Source: Chryseobacterium formosense (GTDB lineage: Bacteria; Bacteroidota; Bacteroidia; Flavobacteriales; Weeksellaceae). From it: a DNA stretch of 64,000 bases. This document shows positions 43,241-51,993 of this stretch, piece after piece. The notes under the pieces are model-generated. The model saw nothing but the letters and a program-made list of their open reading frames with translations. It was not told the origin of the DNA and ran no database searches. Every line of letters starts with the position of its first letter. Position 1 is the first letter of the stretch. A program made the translations under genes and the position numbers. The DNA is taken from the NCBI RefSeq assembly GCF_900116415.1, contig NZ_FPAP01000005.1, positions 186,001-250,000 on the forward strand, written 5' to 3'.

Positions 43241-43837
43241 ATGAGACCCCATACTTATCCTTCACAAACCACTGTTGCACATTCAAACGAAATAGTTGTC
43301 TCAGCCGATTCAAATATAAAAATCGAAAACGAAGAACCTCGAAAAGATAACGGCAATTTTGTGATCTCCGGAAGAATAGTTGATTCTGAAAACACAAAGC
43401 CGATTCCTTCAGAGATTAGCTTTATTACTGCTTTGAAAGTTTATACCACAAGAACAGATAAAAACGGCTACTATCATCTCGAAATACCGAAAGATATTCT
43501 TAAATACGAAAGCCTATTGGAGTTTGCTCCTAACGACTATGCTTATGACAAAAAAATGGTTATTTATACCATTCAAAATCTTGGTAAAAAACAACTGATA
43601 AAGTTAGAATATAATGGTTTAGATAAAATGTATGGTGAAATTTCATACGGTCCACCTTTAGCTACAGAAAAATCTCTTATAATTGTTGAAGGAAAAAAAT
43701 TAGACTATAAAATATTTAATAAAAGTTACTCTTTATATTCCAATAAATATGAGGTTCATTACATTCCTAAAGAGTTTGTGAAATTCTTCACTCCAAAAGA
43801 AAACATTCATGACATTTACATTGTTTTTATAAAATAA
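43241..43837 (+). CDS. Protein with CarboxypepD-regulatory-like domain, possibly truncated
   Basis: A 198-residue protein with no signal peptide. Residues 40-125 look like a CarboxypepD_reg-like beta-sandwich (NFVISGRIVDSENTKPIPSEISFITALKVYTTRTDKNGYYHLEIP). The tail (SLIIVEGKKLDYKIFNKSYSLYSNKYEVHYIPKE) resembles the segment that follows such domains in larger TonB- or BlaR1-type envelope proteins. A domain of this type is normally exported, so its location without a signal is odd. It may be a 5'-truncated remnant of a longer gene, but a stop codon just upstream of the ATG means it is at least not frameshifted nearby. Confidence 0.55.
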   Translation: MRPHTYPSQTTVAHSNEIVVSADSNIKIENEEPRKDNGNFVISGRIVDSENTKPIPSEISFITALKVYTTRTDKNGYYHLEIPKDILKYESLLEFAPNDYAYDKKMVIYTIQNLGKKQLIKLEYNGLDKMYGEISYGPPLATEKSLIIVEGKKLDYKIFNKSYSLYSNKYEVHYIPKEFVKFFTPKENIHDIYIVFIK

Positions 43838-44014
43838 AATTCTTTACTGATAGCTTTTTCAACTTTTTCACATTCAACAATAATGAATAAATTAAATAGT
43901 ACGTTCTCTTATTTTATGATTTGATTTAGAATAGTTTTAGTTTCACACAGTTCGTAACCTTAAACTTTGATTAAAAATCTTTTTTTCTTATTTTAGAGAA
44001 ATCAAAAGCACATC

Positions 44015-45097
44015 ATGAAGTTTTTAGTAACGATTATTTCCGTCTTCTTAATTTTATTTTCCTGTCAAAAAGTTGAAATCTCCAAGCCTGTTGATAAAAA
44101 GGTAATTATTGATTCTGCAGTTACAGCATTTCAGCAAAAACTATATAAAGCGCAAATAGATTCGGTTTTTAATGCTTATCATTTTAACGCAAGTGTCGGT
44201 GTTTTTAAAGATAGCACTGAACTTTACCGAAGAAATAATGGATTCTCGAATTTTGAAAATAAAACTGAAATCAACAACGCTACAGTATTTTCAATTGCCT
44301 CGATAAGCAAGCAGTTTACCGCTGTTCTGATCTTACTTCAAATGGAAGAAGGAAAATTGAATCTTGACGATAAAGCCTCAAAATATTTTAAAGATTTCCA
44401 GAAAAAGGAATATGAAAACATCACCATTCAGCAGCTTCTAAATCACAGTTCGGGACTTAATAATTTCGGGGAAAGATTAATGTTCAAAAGTGGAAGCGGA
44501 TTTAATTATTCCAACGACGGATATAATGCTTTAGGAAAAATTGTAGAAAATGTTTCAGGAAGATCTTTTGATGAAAATATGCTGGAATTATTCAAAAAAG
44601 CTGGAATGAAAAATTCATCAACCGGAACTTCATTTGATGGAGAAAATTTTGCTAAAACATACGTAGGAAATTCGAAAAGTCAGAAAGCTGTTGACAATAT
44701 GCCAAAAAGATTAGGCAACAAAGAAATTGGCATTCCTGCAGGCGGAGTTTTGTCTACCATTGACGATCTTCACATCTGGAATAATGCTTTATACAGCGGA
44801 AAAATCATTAAAACCGAAACTCTGAAAAAATTCATGGCCAAAAGCACCGAAAGACAACATCCTGTTCTCGGAACGATGGGTTACGGCTTAGGAATTATGA
44901 TGAATGACAATAAGCCGGTTTCTTATTTTCACAGCGGATATGTAAAAGGCGCACCTTCCCTCAACATTTATTATCCCAAAACCAAAACTTCAGTTATTAT
45001 CCTATCTAATATTGCGGATGAAGAAAAAGGCAAAACTGCATCTTTCCAACCTCATTTAAAAATTAAGCAAATTTCAGATGTATTGGAAAATTATTAA
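44015..45097 (+). CDS. Serine hydrolase, class C beta-lactamase-like lipoprotein
   Basis: A 360-residue lipoprotein (lipobox cysteine 17, LILFSC) of the class C beta-lactamase/penicillin-binding-protein superfamily. The catalytic motif SISK (Ser96, Lys99), YSN (165-167) and HSG near residue 307 give the SxxK, YxN and HxG triad. These proteins are usually DD-peptidases or esterases. Lactam resistance is not implied. The mature enzyme would be tethered in the envelope facing the periplasm. Its stop overlaps the convergent gene at 45094 by four bases. Confidence 0.88.
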   Translation: MKFLVTIISVFLILFSCQKVEISKPVDKKVIIDSAVTAFQQKLYKAQIDSVFNAYHFNASVGVFKDSTELYRRNNGFSNFENKTEINNATVFSIASISKQFTAVLILLQMEEGKLNLDDKASKYFKDFQKKEYENITIQQLLNHSSGLNNFGERLMFKSGSGFNYSNDGYNALGKIVENVSGRSFDENMLELFKKAGMKNSSTGTSFDGENFAKTYVGNSKSQKAVDNMPKRLGNKEIGIPAGGVLSTIDDLHIWNNALYSGKIIKTETLKKFMAKSTERQHPVLGTMGYGLGIMMNDNKPVSYFHSGYVKGAPSLNIYYPKTKTSVIILSNIADEEKGKTASFQPHLKIKQISDVLENY

Positions 45098-45798
45098 TTA
45101 GAGATTTTAAAATTTTCTTCCAGATAAGGAGTGATTTTTTTAATCATTTCAAGATACTTTTGCTGGGATACTATAATTGCTGCTTCAAAAAAGAAAAAGA
45201 AAAGAAACAAAGCGTTAACAACAATACCTTTCATATGATTTGGATCCAAAAAACCATCATTTATTTCTAAAACAAAACGGAAAAACCATCCTGAAGACAT
45301 CGGAAGAATAAAAAATACGCTTACAAGATTCTGATGGGCAGAAAGCCGGATGTTTTTATATTTTTTAGGCAGATCAAAATATTTTTTTTCTTTGATGTAA
45401 ATAATTAATGGAAATACCATAACAAGACCTACAAAGACACCCAAACTTATTCTAAAAACAGAAAACGGAATAAAAAAATAACATAATACAACTAAAAAAT
45501 AACTGATTACTGCAATTACTGCTGATTTTTTCAGGATTGAAAAAAGCTTTTGTCTTGAGGATTTTTTTATCAAAAGAGATGTTTTTTCTGTACTCCAGCT
45601 ACCATCCCGGAAAAGCCTTAAGTCGTCGTACCAGGAAATAATAGCGACATTAAATGCATCATCAAAGGACAAATCTTTCTCCGATTGTATTTCTTTGATT
45701 TGGCTTACAAAATGATCTTCAACTTCCATTATGATATCGATCGGAAGATTTTTATTCAAAAGAAAAGTTCTTATTTCCTGTTTTTGTTCTGTTGTCAT
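45094..45798 (-). CDS. Membrane protein with PadR-associated helical N-terminal domain (second)
   Basis: A 234-residue protein. Residues 1-80 form a soluble helical domain (FLLNKNLPIDIIMEVEDHFVSQI, about 12-34) that matches the N-terminus of the next gene's product. About four membrane helices follow in the remaining part. The pattern of a soluble helical domain plus membrane segments next to a PadR regulator recalls the HAAS-type proteins that often accompany PadR. It overlaps the next gene by four bases (ATGA) and belongs to the PadR operon. Function unknown. Confidence 0.68.
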   Translation of the reverse strand: MTTEQKQEIRTFLLNKNLPIDIIMEVEDHFVSQIKEIQSEKDLSFDDAFNVAIISWYDDLRLFRDGSWSTEKTSLLIKKSSRQKLFSILKKSAVIAVISYFLVVLCYFFIPFSVFRISLGVFVGLVMVFPLIIYIKEKKYFDLPKKYKNIRLSAHQNLVSVFFILPMSSGWFFRFVLEINDGFLDPNHMKGIVVNALFLFFFFFEAAIIVSQQKYLEMIKKITPYLEENFKISN

Positions 45799-46412
45799 GA
45801 AAGCAAAATATTTACTTTTTTAATTCTGTAATAAAGCAATTGGGTCTGAAGCACAACCGAAAAAGTGAGCGCCATATGGTTTAAAGGAAATTCCCAAATA
45901 TTGTCATGCGTTTTAAAGGCAATATTTAAAATAGGGACAATAATTAAAATCAACAATAAACTTCTCAGCAATAAAGGATGAAAAGATATTCTCTGATAAT
46001 CTGAAAAACTGAGTTTCCCGAATATGAAACTGTAGAGAAGAAATAACAGATGTAAAATAATAAAGCATCCCTGGATAACTAAATATAAATCTTCATTAAG
46101 ATAAAACATCATCCCTGAAAGCAAACAAAACAAAAAAGCCAACAACATCATTTTTCTGAATCTCATCTGCAAAAGATACTTCTCAATTTTTGCAATTCTT
46201 CTGAATGAAAAAATATCTGCTCTTACCATTTTCAGTTCGCTCTGCCAATTAATTGTTGTCTGAACGAAGGCTTCCTGAAAACCAACTTCTTTTTTAAGCA
46301 TAAAATCTGAAATCTGCATGACAAAATGATCATACACTTCAGTAAATATAGCAGAACTCAAATTTTTACTTTTAAGATACTGCTCTATCTGTTTTAAGTT
46401 TTCTTTATTCAT
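45795..46412 (-). CDS. Membrane protein with PadR-associated helical N-terminal domain (first)
   Basis: Paralogue of the next gene over the N-terminal 30 residues and the domain plan (helical soluble part, then about four membrane helices). Two in-frame ATGs upstream (46418 and 46436) exist; I prefer 46412 because the DHF motif then falls at exactly the same residue (30) in both paralogues. The start lies 13 bp after the PadR stop. The function is probably linked to the PadR regulator but is not known. Confidence 0.66.
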   Translation of the reverse strand: MNKENLKQIEQYLKSKNLSSAIFTEVYDHFVMQISDFMLKKEVGFQEAFVQTTINWQSELKMVRADIFSFRRIAKIEKYLLQMRFRKMMLLAFLFCLLSGMMFYLNEDLYLVIQGCFIILHLLFLLYSFIFGKLSFSDYQRISFHPLLLRSLLLILIIVPILNIAFKTHDNIWEFPLNHMALTFSVVLQTQLLYYRIKKVNILLS

Positions 46413-46425
46413 GAGCATAGATTTA

Positions 46426-46749
46426 TTATATGTCAAAAATTGTTTTTAGATTAAATAAATATGATCTCATCTCATCTTCCTGAACTGCCTGTTGTTTTTT
46501 GCCCTTTTCGCTAAGCAAATAATATTTTCTGCTCCTTCCATTGATTTCCTGAATTTCAGAAGTAATAATTCCATCTGCTTCCAGCTTATGTAAAAGCGGA
46601 TAAAGTGCTCCTTCCGTCATTTCGAGTTCACCTTCCGTTAGTTCTTTTGCACGCTGTGTGATCTGATAACCATACATCTTTACTTCTTTAGAAAGTAACT
46701 TTAAGATGATGTTTTGGAGTGTTCCTTTATAGAGACTGTTTTTTTTCAT
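46426..46749 (-). CDS. PadR family transcriptional regulator
   Basis: A 107-residue winged-helix repressor: LSKEVKMYGYQITQRAKELT, the MTEGALYPLLHKLEADGIITSEIQ wing region, and SRKYYLLSEKGK are typical of the PadR family. It is the first gene of a three-gene operon with two membrane proteins, which is the common arrangement for PadR-regulated membrane or transport functions. The ligand is unknown; autoregulation is likely from the family but no operator is identified here. Confidence 0.85.
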   Translation of the reverse strand: MKKNSLYKGTLQNIILKLLSKEVKMYGYQITQRAKELTEGELEMTEGALYPLLHKLEADGIITSEIQEINGRSRKYYLLSEKGKKQQAVQEDEMRSYLFNLKTIFDI

Positions 46750-46828
46750 CCGTCGATTTAATACCTTACAAACTTATGCATAATTTTCTTATGTATTAGA
46801 ATAAATTTTAAAAACTTAATTTCGCTTT

Positions 46829-47356
46829 ATGAAAAAAATGTATTTCATAGCTGTTTATCCTGAACAGAAAATCATTGATGAGGTAAGAGCTTTTAAAGAA
46901 GATTTAGCTATAAACTTTGGCAATACTAAAGCATTGAATAATGACGCACATATTACATTATTTCCTCCTTTTGAAAGAGAAATCGAATTGGAGGAAGATA
47001 TTCACATTGCTTTTCAGAAAGTCAATACAAAAATTTCTCCTTTTGAAATTATATTGAATGGTTTCGGAAGCTTTCCCAATCCGAAAAATCCTGTTTTGTT
47101 TATACAACCGGAAGAAAATGAAAACCTGAAGCAACTTTACCTTAATGTAAAAGAAAAATTTAGTTTTGGAAGTTATTCATTCAATCCCCATATGACAGTG
47201 GGGTATAGAAATCTTTCTTATGAAAACTTTCTGAAAGCCTGGGAAATTTACAAAGACAAACCCTATATAACTAAATTTATCGTTGATGAAATTTCACTTC
47301 TTAGACATGACGGGAAATGGATTCCGATCGATGAAAAGAAACTGTCGCAAGAATAA
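46829..47356 (+). CDS. 2'-5' RNA ligase/2H phosphoesterase family protein
   Basis: A 175-residue protein with two HxT motifs, HIT (41-43) and HMT (121-123), which form the active site of 2H phosphoesterases (LigT, CPDase and relatives). The enzyme probably acts on cyclic phosphodiesters of RNA or nucleotides. The exact substrate is unknown. It is divergent from the PadR operon. Confidence 0.82.
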   Translation: MKKMYFIAVYPEQKIIDEVRAFKEDLAINFGNTKALNNDAHITLFPPFEREIELEEDIHIAFQKVNTKISPFEIILNGFGSFPNPKNPVLFIQPEENENLKQLYLNVKEKFSFGSYSFNPHMTVGYRNLSYENFLKAWEIYKDKPYITKFIVDEISLLRHDGKWIPIDEKKLSQE

Positions 47357-47382
47357 ATTAAAATCTAAAATAAAGAAAGCCG

Positions 47383-47390
47383 TATCTTTG
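47383..47390 (+). promoter_or_regulatory. -7 box of ruvC
   Basis: TATCTTTG, only five bases before the ruvC ATG at 47396. If used, the transcript would be leaderless or nearly so. Confidence 0.55.
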
Positions 47391-47395
47391 TCGTG

Positions 47396-47953
47396 ATGGT
47401 TTCAGCAGAGAAAATAATTTTAGGAATTGACCCCGGAACAGCCGTGATGGGATTTGGCTTAATATCGGTTAAAAAAGGTAAAATGGAAATGATTTCCATT
47501 CACGAACTGATTTTAAAAAAATATCCTAATCATGAAACCAAGCTTAAATACATTTTCGATAAAACCTTAGCTTTAATTGATGAATTCCATCCGGATGAAG
47601 TTGCGCTTGAAGCACCTTTCTTTGGTAAGAATGTACAATCAATGCTCAAACTCGGAAGAGCTCAAGGTGTTGCAATGGCAGCAAGTTTGTACAGAAATAT
47701 TCCCATCACCGAATATTCTCCAAAAAAAATAAAAATGGCAATCACCGGAAACGGGAATGCCAGTAAAGAACAGGTCGCAGGAATGCTTCAGAATCTTTTA
47801 AAACTGAAAGAATTCCCAACAAAATATCTTGATGCTTCCGACGGATTAGCGGTCGCTGTATGCCATCATTTCAATTCGGGAACGCTTGCTGATACAAAAT
47901 CTTATTCCGGTTGGGAAAGTTTTTTAAAGCAGAATCCCGATCGTCTAAAATAA
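47396..47953 (+). CDS. ruvC: Holliday junction resolvase RuvC
   Basis: A 185-residue endonuclease that cuts Holliday junctions in recombination repair. The acidic catalytic residues are Asp12 (LGIDPGT), Glu72 (ALEAPFF) and the pair Asp146/Asp149 in DASDGLAVAVCH. The GTG at 47393 also precedes it; I take the ATG at 47396. ruvAB is not in the window. It converges with a lipoprotein gene eight bases downstream. Confidence 0.95.
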   Translation: MVSAEKIILGIDPGTAVMGFGLISVKKGKMEMISIHELILKKYPNHETKLKYIFDKTLALIDEFHPDEVALEAPFFGKNVQSMLKLGRAQGVAMAASLYRNIPITEYSPKKIKMAITGNGNASKEQVAGMLQNLLKLKEFPTKYLDASDGLAVAVCHHFNSGTLADTKSYSGWESFLKQNPDRLK

Positions 47954-47961
47954 TTCAACGA

Positions 47962-48372
47962 TTACTTTTCTTTGTATTCCGAAGGCGAAACTGAAAAATC
48001 GGTTGTCGGTTTACCGTTTTTGTCATAATAAATATATTTAAGCGTAACATTGTTATCTCTGAAGTTCTTCATATCCGGAGAATTTTTAATGCTTTTTAAA
48101 GCTTCCTCCTTTGCAGCAGATTTATAGTCATTAATTTCTTCAGGTTTCAGGTCTTCTTTTACATCATCTGTTAAAGTATAGCAATATTTCAAAGTCTTAT
48201 TTTCTCCTGCCGAAACACTGTCTAATCTCACACCTTCACTCAACAATTGCGGAGTCATTTTATTCATGTTGGCTGCGGCCTCCTTTAATTCTTTGTCTAC
48301 AATATCTTCTTTTTTACAAGATGACAATGTCAAAATAACCATGGCTAAAGAGATTCTTGAAAAATTTTTCAT
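47962..48372 (-). CDS. Lipoprotein, function unknown
   Basis: A 136-residue lipoprotein (MKNFSRISLAMVILTLSSC, lipobox cysteine 19). The mature part is a charged helical start (VDKELKEAAANMNKM) followed by a strand-rich portion (GENKTLKYCYTLTDD and NNVTLKYIYYDKNGK). It is convergent to ruvC. No family assigned. Confidence 0.65.
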   Translation of the reverse strand: MKNFSRISLAMVILTLSSCKKEDIVDKELKEAAANMNKMTPQLLSEGVRLDSVSAGENKTLKYCYTLTDDVKEDLKPEEINDYKSAAKEEALKSIKNSPDMKNFRDNNVTLKYIYYDKNGKPTTDFSVSPSEYKEK

Positions 48373-48511
48373 AATATATTTATTTGAATAGATTAAAGAT
48401 AGATATTTTTAATAACAGAAATTAAGCCATTAACAGAAGTGATTTTGACTTATTTTAAAATTACTTGGTAAAACATATTACTATTTGTAACAATGGTATA
48501 TTTTTTAATAC

Positions 48512-48519
48512 TAATTTTG
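48512..48519 (+). promoter_or_regulatory. -7 box of the DUF4407 gene
   Basis: TAATTTTG, 15 bp before the ATG at 48535. A TTTG at 48484-48487 is a possible -33 element with a 24-bp spacer. Confidence 0.5.
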
Positions 48520-48534
48520 TAGAAAATTTCAATA

Positions 48535-49605
48535 ATGAAAAACCCACAATCGACTATATATCAAACCAATCATAAAATAAACTGGTTTCAGAAGTTTCTG
48601 CTCGTCTGCTCTGGTGGAAATATTCATATTCTAAGGAAAACACCGAGTGAATGGAATAAGTTTGCAGGAATCGGAGGAATCGTTCTTTTTACAGCCGTAT
48701 TTGCAACATTATCTGCTGCTTATGCAATGTATACTATTTTTGATGACATTTGGGCATCCATCGGGTTTGGAATTCTTTGGGGACTAATGATCTTCAATCT
48801 TGACCGCTACATTGTTTCATCCATTAAAAAAACAGGAACGTGGTGGAATCAGATTCTCATGTCGATTCCAAGATTGATTTTGGCAACTTTTTTAGGAATT
48901 ATTATTTCTAAACCTTTAGAGCTTAAAATTTTTGAGAAGGAAGTTAACAAGCAGTTAAACACAATTATTCAACGAAACAAAACCGACCTGCAAAAACAAA
49001 TGAACGGCAGAATTCTTCAGCAGAGCGGACCGTTTGAAACAGAAAAGAAGCAAATCTCAGAAAAAACTGCGCAATATCAGAAATCTTATGATTCGGCTGC
49101 TGTCGAGCTGGAAAAGGAAATTTTAGGAAAACAAACCAACCTTACCAGCGGAAAAGAAGGTTTCGGACCTAATGCAAAACGTAAGCAGGAACTGAAAGAG
49201 CAACGCAGACAGGATCTGGAAAACTACCAGAAACAGGTTGCACCAAGATTAGACTATCTTGACAAAGAAATTTCAAAAGTTTACACCAATCTTGAAACCG
49301 AAAGAAAATCCACAGAAACTTTTGAAGATAAGTTCAACGGATTCGCAGCCAGACTTCAGGCATTGGATGAATTAGGTAAGAATTCAGCGATTATTGCAAC
49401 AGCTGCAGCTTTTATTATGGGGCTTTTTATCTGTCTCGAAATTTCACCGGTTTTGGTTAAACTAATTTCTTCGGTGGGACCTTACGATTATCTGTTGGAA
49501 AAGACTGAAAATGATTTCAGGCTCTACTCCAAAGAAAAAATAGAAAAAGGAAATGCTTTAACAGACTTCCGGATTGATGATTTTAAAGACAAATTAAAAC
49601 CCTGA
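48535..49605 (+). CDS. DUF4407 membrane protein
   Basis: A 356-residue membrane protein of the DUF4407 family. Motifs include FQKFLLVCSGGNIHIL, an ALSAAYAMYT-type helix region, GFGILWGLMIFNLDRYIV, and IPRLILATFLGIIISKPLELKIFE. About three N-terminal helices (45-125), a long coiled-coil stretch (about 130-275, Glu/Lys/Gln-rich) and a C-terminal helix (about 285-305) make up the protein. The coiled coil probably faces the cytoplasm. The family function is not known. Confidence 0.85.
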   Translation: MKNPQSTIYQTNHKINWFQKFLLVCSGGNIHILRKTPSEWNKFAGIGGIVLFTAVFATLSAAYAMYTIFDDIWASIGFGILWGLMIFNLDRYIVSSIKKTGTWWNQILMSIPRLILATFLGIIISKPLELKIFEKEVNKQLNTIIQRNKTDLQKQMNGRILQQSGPFETEKKQISEKTAQYQKSYDSAAVELEKEILGKQTNLTSGKEGFGPNAKRKQELKEQRRQDLENYQKQVAPRLDYLDKEISKVYTNLETERKSTETFEDKFNGFAARLQALDELGKNSAIIATAAAFIMGLFICLEISPVLVKLISSVGPYDYLLEKTENDFRLYSKEKIEKGNALTDFRIDDFKDKLKP

Positions 49606-49760
49606 AAATCTTCAAGTTGTAGATAAACTTCTATAATCTCGTAGTAAAATATCTACAAGATTTGTGATGATAGTATTGCTAAACATTTCTAATTTTACAT
49701 CGTAGAAAAAGAGGAACTAAAACTCTATATAACTATTATTTTAAAAAACACAAAAAGAAG

Positions 49761-49816
49761 TTACTAAAGGAAACTTTAGTAATTGAAAAAAAATTTCGTG
49801 ATGCCGGTTTCGGCAT
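49761..49816. other. Two strong hairpins of unknown role
   Basis: TTACTAAAG, GAAA, CTTTAGTAA (49761-49782) is a perfect 9-bp stem with a tetraloop. ATGCCG, GTTT, CGGCAT (49801-49816) is a second stem. With the guaB terminator they make three stems in 90 bp. Further upstream TTGTAGATA and TATCTACAA (about 49618 and 49652) form another inverted repeat. The 266-bp gap between 49606 and 49871 has no gene. Confidence 0.5.
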
Positions 49817-49820
49817 TAAA

Positions 49821-49850
49821 AAATGCCTCTGAAATCTCAGAGGCATTTAT
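49821..49850 (-). terminator. Terminator of guaB
   Basis: AATGCCTCTGA and TCAGAGGCATT form an 11-bp stem with a 4-nt loop. On the minus strand it is followed by a T-run, which fits the end of guaB. Confidence 0.88.
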
Positions 49851-49871
49851 TTTATTCTAAATGTTTCTTTA

Positions 49872-51332
49872 TTACAAAGAATAATTAGGAGCTTCCTGAG
49901 TAATAATTACATCATGAGGATGAGATTCTTTCAATCCGCTTCCTGTGATCATTACCATTTTGGTCTCGGTTTGTAAAGCAGTAACATCTTTTGCTCCGCA
50001 ATATCCCATTCCAGCTCTTAAACCTCCTACTAACTGGAAAATTACTTCTTCTAAAGATCCTTTACTTGGAACTCTTCCTTCAATTCCTTCCGGAACGAAT
50101 TTTTTAGCCTCACTTTGGAAATATCTTTCTTTTCCTCCTCTTTTCATTGCAGAAAGACTTCCCATTCCCTGATAAGTCTTGAATTTTCTTCCCTGGAAGA
50201 TGATTTCTTCACCCGGAGCTTCATCAGTTCCGGCTAAAAGGGAACCCAACATTACAGCTCCTGCTCCACTTGCAATTGCTTTTACAATATCTCCTGAAAG
50301 CTTAATTCCACCATCAGCAATGACTGCAACATTTTTGGTTTGTGCGTATTCGTAAACGTTATAAATTGCCGATAATTGAGGAACCCCAACTCCCGCAACA
50401 ACTCTCGTTGTGCAGATAGAACCAGGACCAACACCTACTTTCAAAACATTTGCTCCGGCCTCGATCAGATCTTTAGCTGCTTCAGCAGTTACGATATTTC
50501 CTCCAACAATATCCAAATCAGGATATGCCTGTCTGATTTCTTTAATTTTATTCAAAACACCAATAGAATGCCCGTGAGCAGAATCGATACCTATAATATC
50601 AACACCTGCTTTTACAAGAGCTTCAATTCTATCTAAGGTATCTTCACCAACTCCAACTCCGGCTCCAACGATTAATCTACCGTTTTGATCTTTATTGGCA
50701 TTCGGATATTCCAGCTGATTATCAATATCTTTAATGGTAATTAAACCTACTAATTTATTGTTTGCATCAACGATAGGGAGCTTTTCAACTCTACTTTTCA
50801 AAAGAATTTCTTTGGCTTTCTCAAGATTGGTATCTTTATCGGAAGTGATAAGATTTTCTTTCGTCATAATCTCCTCAACCTTCATATCAAGGTTTTCCTG
50901 ATATTTCACGTCTCTGTTTGTGATGATGCCGATCAAGGTATTTTCAGCGTCAACTACAGGTAGACCGGAGATCTTATATTTGGCCATTGTTTCTTTAGCC
51001 TCTGCCAAAGTATGGTCTTTAGAAAGTGTAACAGGATCAGAGATCATTCCGTTTTCAGAACGTTTTACTCTGTTTACCTGAGCCGCCTGTTCGGCAATTG
51101 TCATATTTTTATGAATGAAGCCCAAACCACCAACTCTTGCCAAAGCAATCGCCAATTCAGCCTCTGTAACGGTATCCATTGCAGCGGAAACGATAGGAAC
51201 ATTAAGCGTAATTTTGTCGGTAAGTCTTGATTTTAATGAAACCTGGTTAGGTAAAACTTCAGAATAAGAAGGAACTAGAAGCACGTCATCGAAAGTGATG
51301 GCTGTCTCTACAATTTTGTTATGAATAGACAT
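49872..51332 (-). CDS. guaB: Inosine-5'-monophosphate dehydrogenase
   Basis: A 486-residue enzyme that converts IMP to XMP, the first step of guanine nucleotide synthesis. The N-terminal TFDDVLLVPSYSEVLPNQVSL begins the TIM barrel. Two CBS domains follow (about 95-205). The catalytic loop GPGSICTTRVVAGVG with the active-site Cys (about 305) and the GGIKLSGDIVKAIASGAGAVMLGS flap complete it. It has its own promoter box and a terminator and stands alone. Confidence 0.97.
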   Translation of the reverse strand: MSIHNKIVETAITFDDVLLVPSYSEVLPNQVSLKSRLTDKITLNVPIVSAAMDTVTEAELAIALARVGGLGFIHKNMTIAEQAAQVNRVKRSENGMISDPVTLSKDHTLAEAKETMAKYKISGLPVVDAENTLIGIITNRDVKYQENLDMKVEEIMTKENLITSDKDTNLEKAKEILLKSRVEKLPIVDANNKLVGLITIKDIDNQLEYPNANKDQNGRLIVGAGVGVGEDTLDRIEALVKAGVDIIGIDSAHGHSIGVLNKIKEIRQAYPDLDIVGGNIVTAEAAKDLIEAGANVLKVGVGPGSICTTRVVAGVGVPQLSAIYNVYEYAQTKNVAVIADGGIKLSGDIVKAIASGAGAVMLGSLLAGTDEAPGEEIIFQGRKFKTYQGMGSLSAMKRGGKERYFQSEAKKFVPEGIEGRVPSKGSLEEVIFQLVGGLRAGMGYCGAKDVTALQTETKMVMITGSGLKESHPHDVIITQEAPNYSL

Positions 51333-51345
51333 CTTTACTTTCTTG

Positions 51346-51353
51346 CAAAATTA
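51346..51353 (-). promoter_or_regulatory. -7 box of guaB
   Basis: CAAAATTA on the plus strand is TAATTTTG on the minus strand, 13 bp from the start codon. A -33 element is not clear. Confidence 0.5.
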
Positions 51354-51423
51354 AGCTTTTTAAATGACATATGAAAATAGCTTAAAATAGTTTAAATAAA
51401 ACTTAACAATTCATATTATAAAT

Positions 51424-51450
51424 CAAAAAAAGCCACCGTGAACAGTGACT
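51424..51450 (-). terminator. Terminator of the sigma factor-DUF4252 operon
   Basis: On the minus strand AGTCAC and GTGGCT form a short stem followed by seven T, 30 bp after the stop of the DUF4252 gene. Confidence 0.7.
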
Positions 51451-51480
51451 TTACAAAATTAAATATGGTTGAATATGAAG

Positions 51481-51981
51481 TTATTTATCGGATGCGAAAT
51501 TGATCATTTTTGAAATATCATCTGCTGTAAAACTCCCTTTTACATCTACAAAGACCAAATCTTTCTTAGAATTTACGGTAATCAGCATATTTTTTATCAT
51601 GTCACCTTGTTGCTTTACACGGATATTCACGTTTTCACCATCATGTTTTATGGTAGCCCATTCTTCGTAATTTTCATTTTTCAGATAATTGGCATAATCT
51701 TTCATCAGCTTCTCACTTCCGTTGGCAACAGTCATCATTTTTATCTTCGAAACTTTTTTTACCATGGCGATGGCTTCTTCACTTTCGCCATCTTCTCTCA
51801 AAGCTTTTTTGATATAAGGCTTCGCTAAAAACATAGGTACATTAATACTCGCAAATTGAGCATCCTCATAATCATAGTCAGAATTTGAGAAAAATGCCAT
51901 ATTCGGTTTATGAGAAACAATACACGACTGCATTAAAAATAAAGTACAGCAAACGAAGAAAATGGTTCTAATTGTTTTCAT
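51481..51981 (-). CDS. DUF4252 lipoprotein
   Basis: A 166-residue lipoprotein (lipobox cysteine 20, LFLMQSC) of the DUF4252 family. The family motif regions KIKMMTVANGSEKLMKDYANYL, WATIKHDGENVNIRVKQQGD and ITVNSKKDLVFVDVKGSFTADDISKMI are present. DUF4252 proteins in Bacteroidota are often found with ECF sigma/anti-sigma genes, as here. Last gene of that operon; it follows a larger DUF4252-GIN protein. Function unknown. Confidence 0.85.
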   Translation of the reverse strand: MKTIRTIFFVCCTLFLMQSCIVSHKPNMAFFSNSDYDYEDAQFASINVPMFLAKPYIKKALREDGESEEAIAMVKKVSKIKMMTVANGSEKLMKDYANYLKNENYEEWATIKHDGENVNIRVKQQGDMIKNMLITVNSKKDLVFVDVKGSFTADDISKMINFASDK

Positions 51982-51993
51982 GGTTTTTAATTA

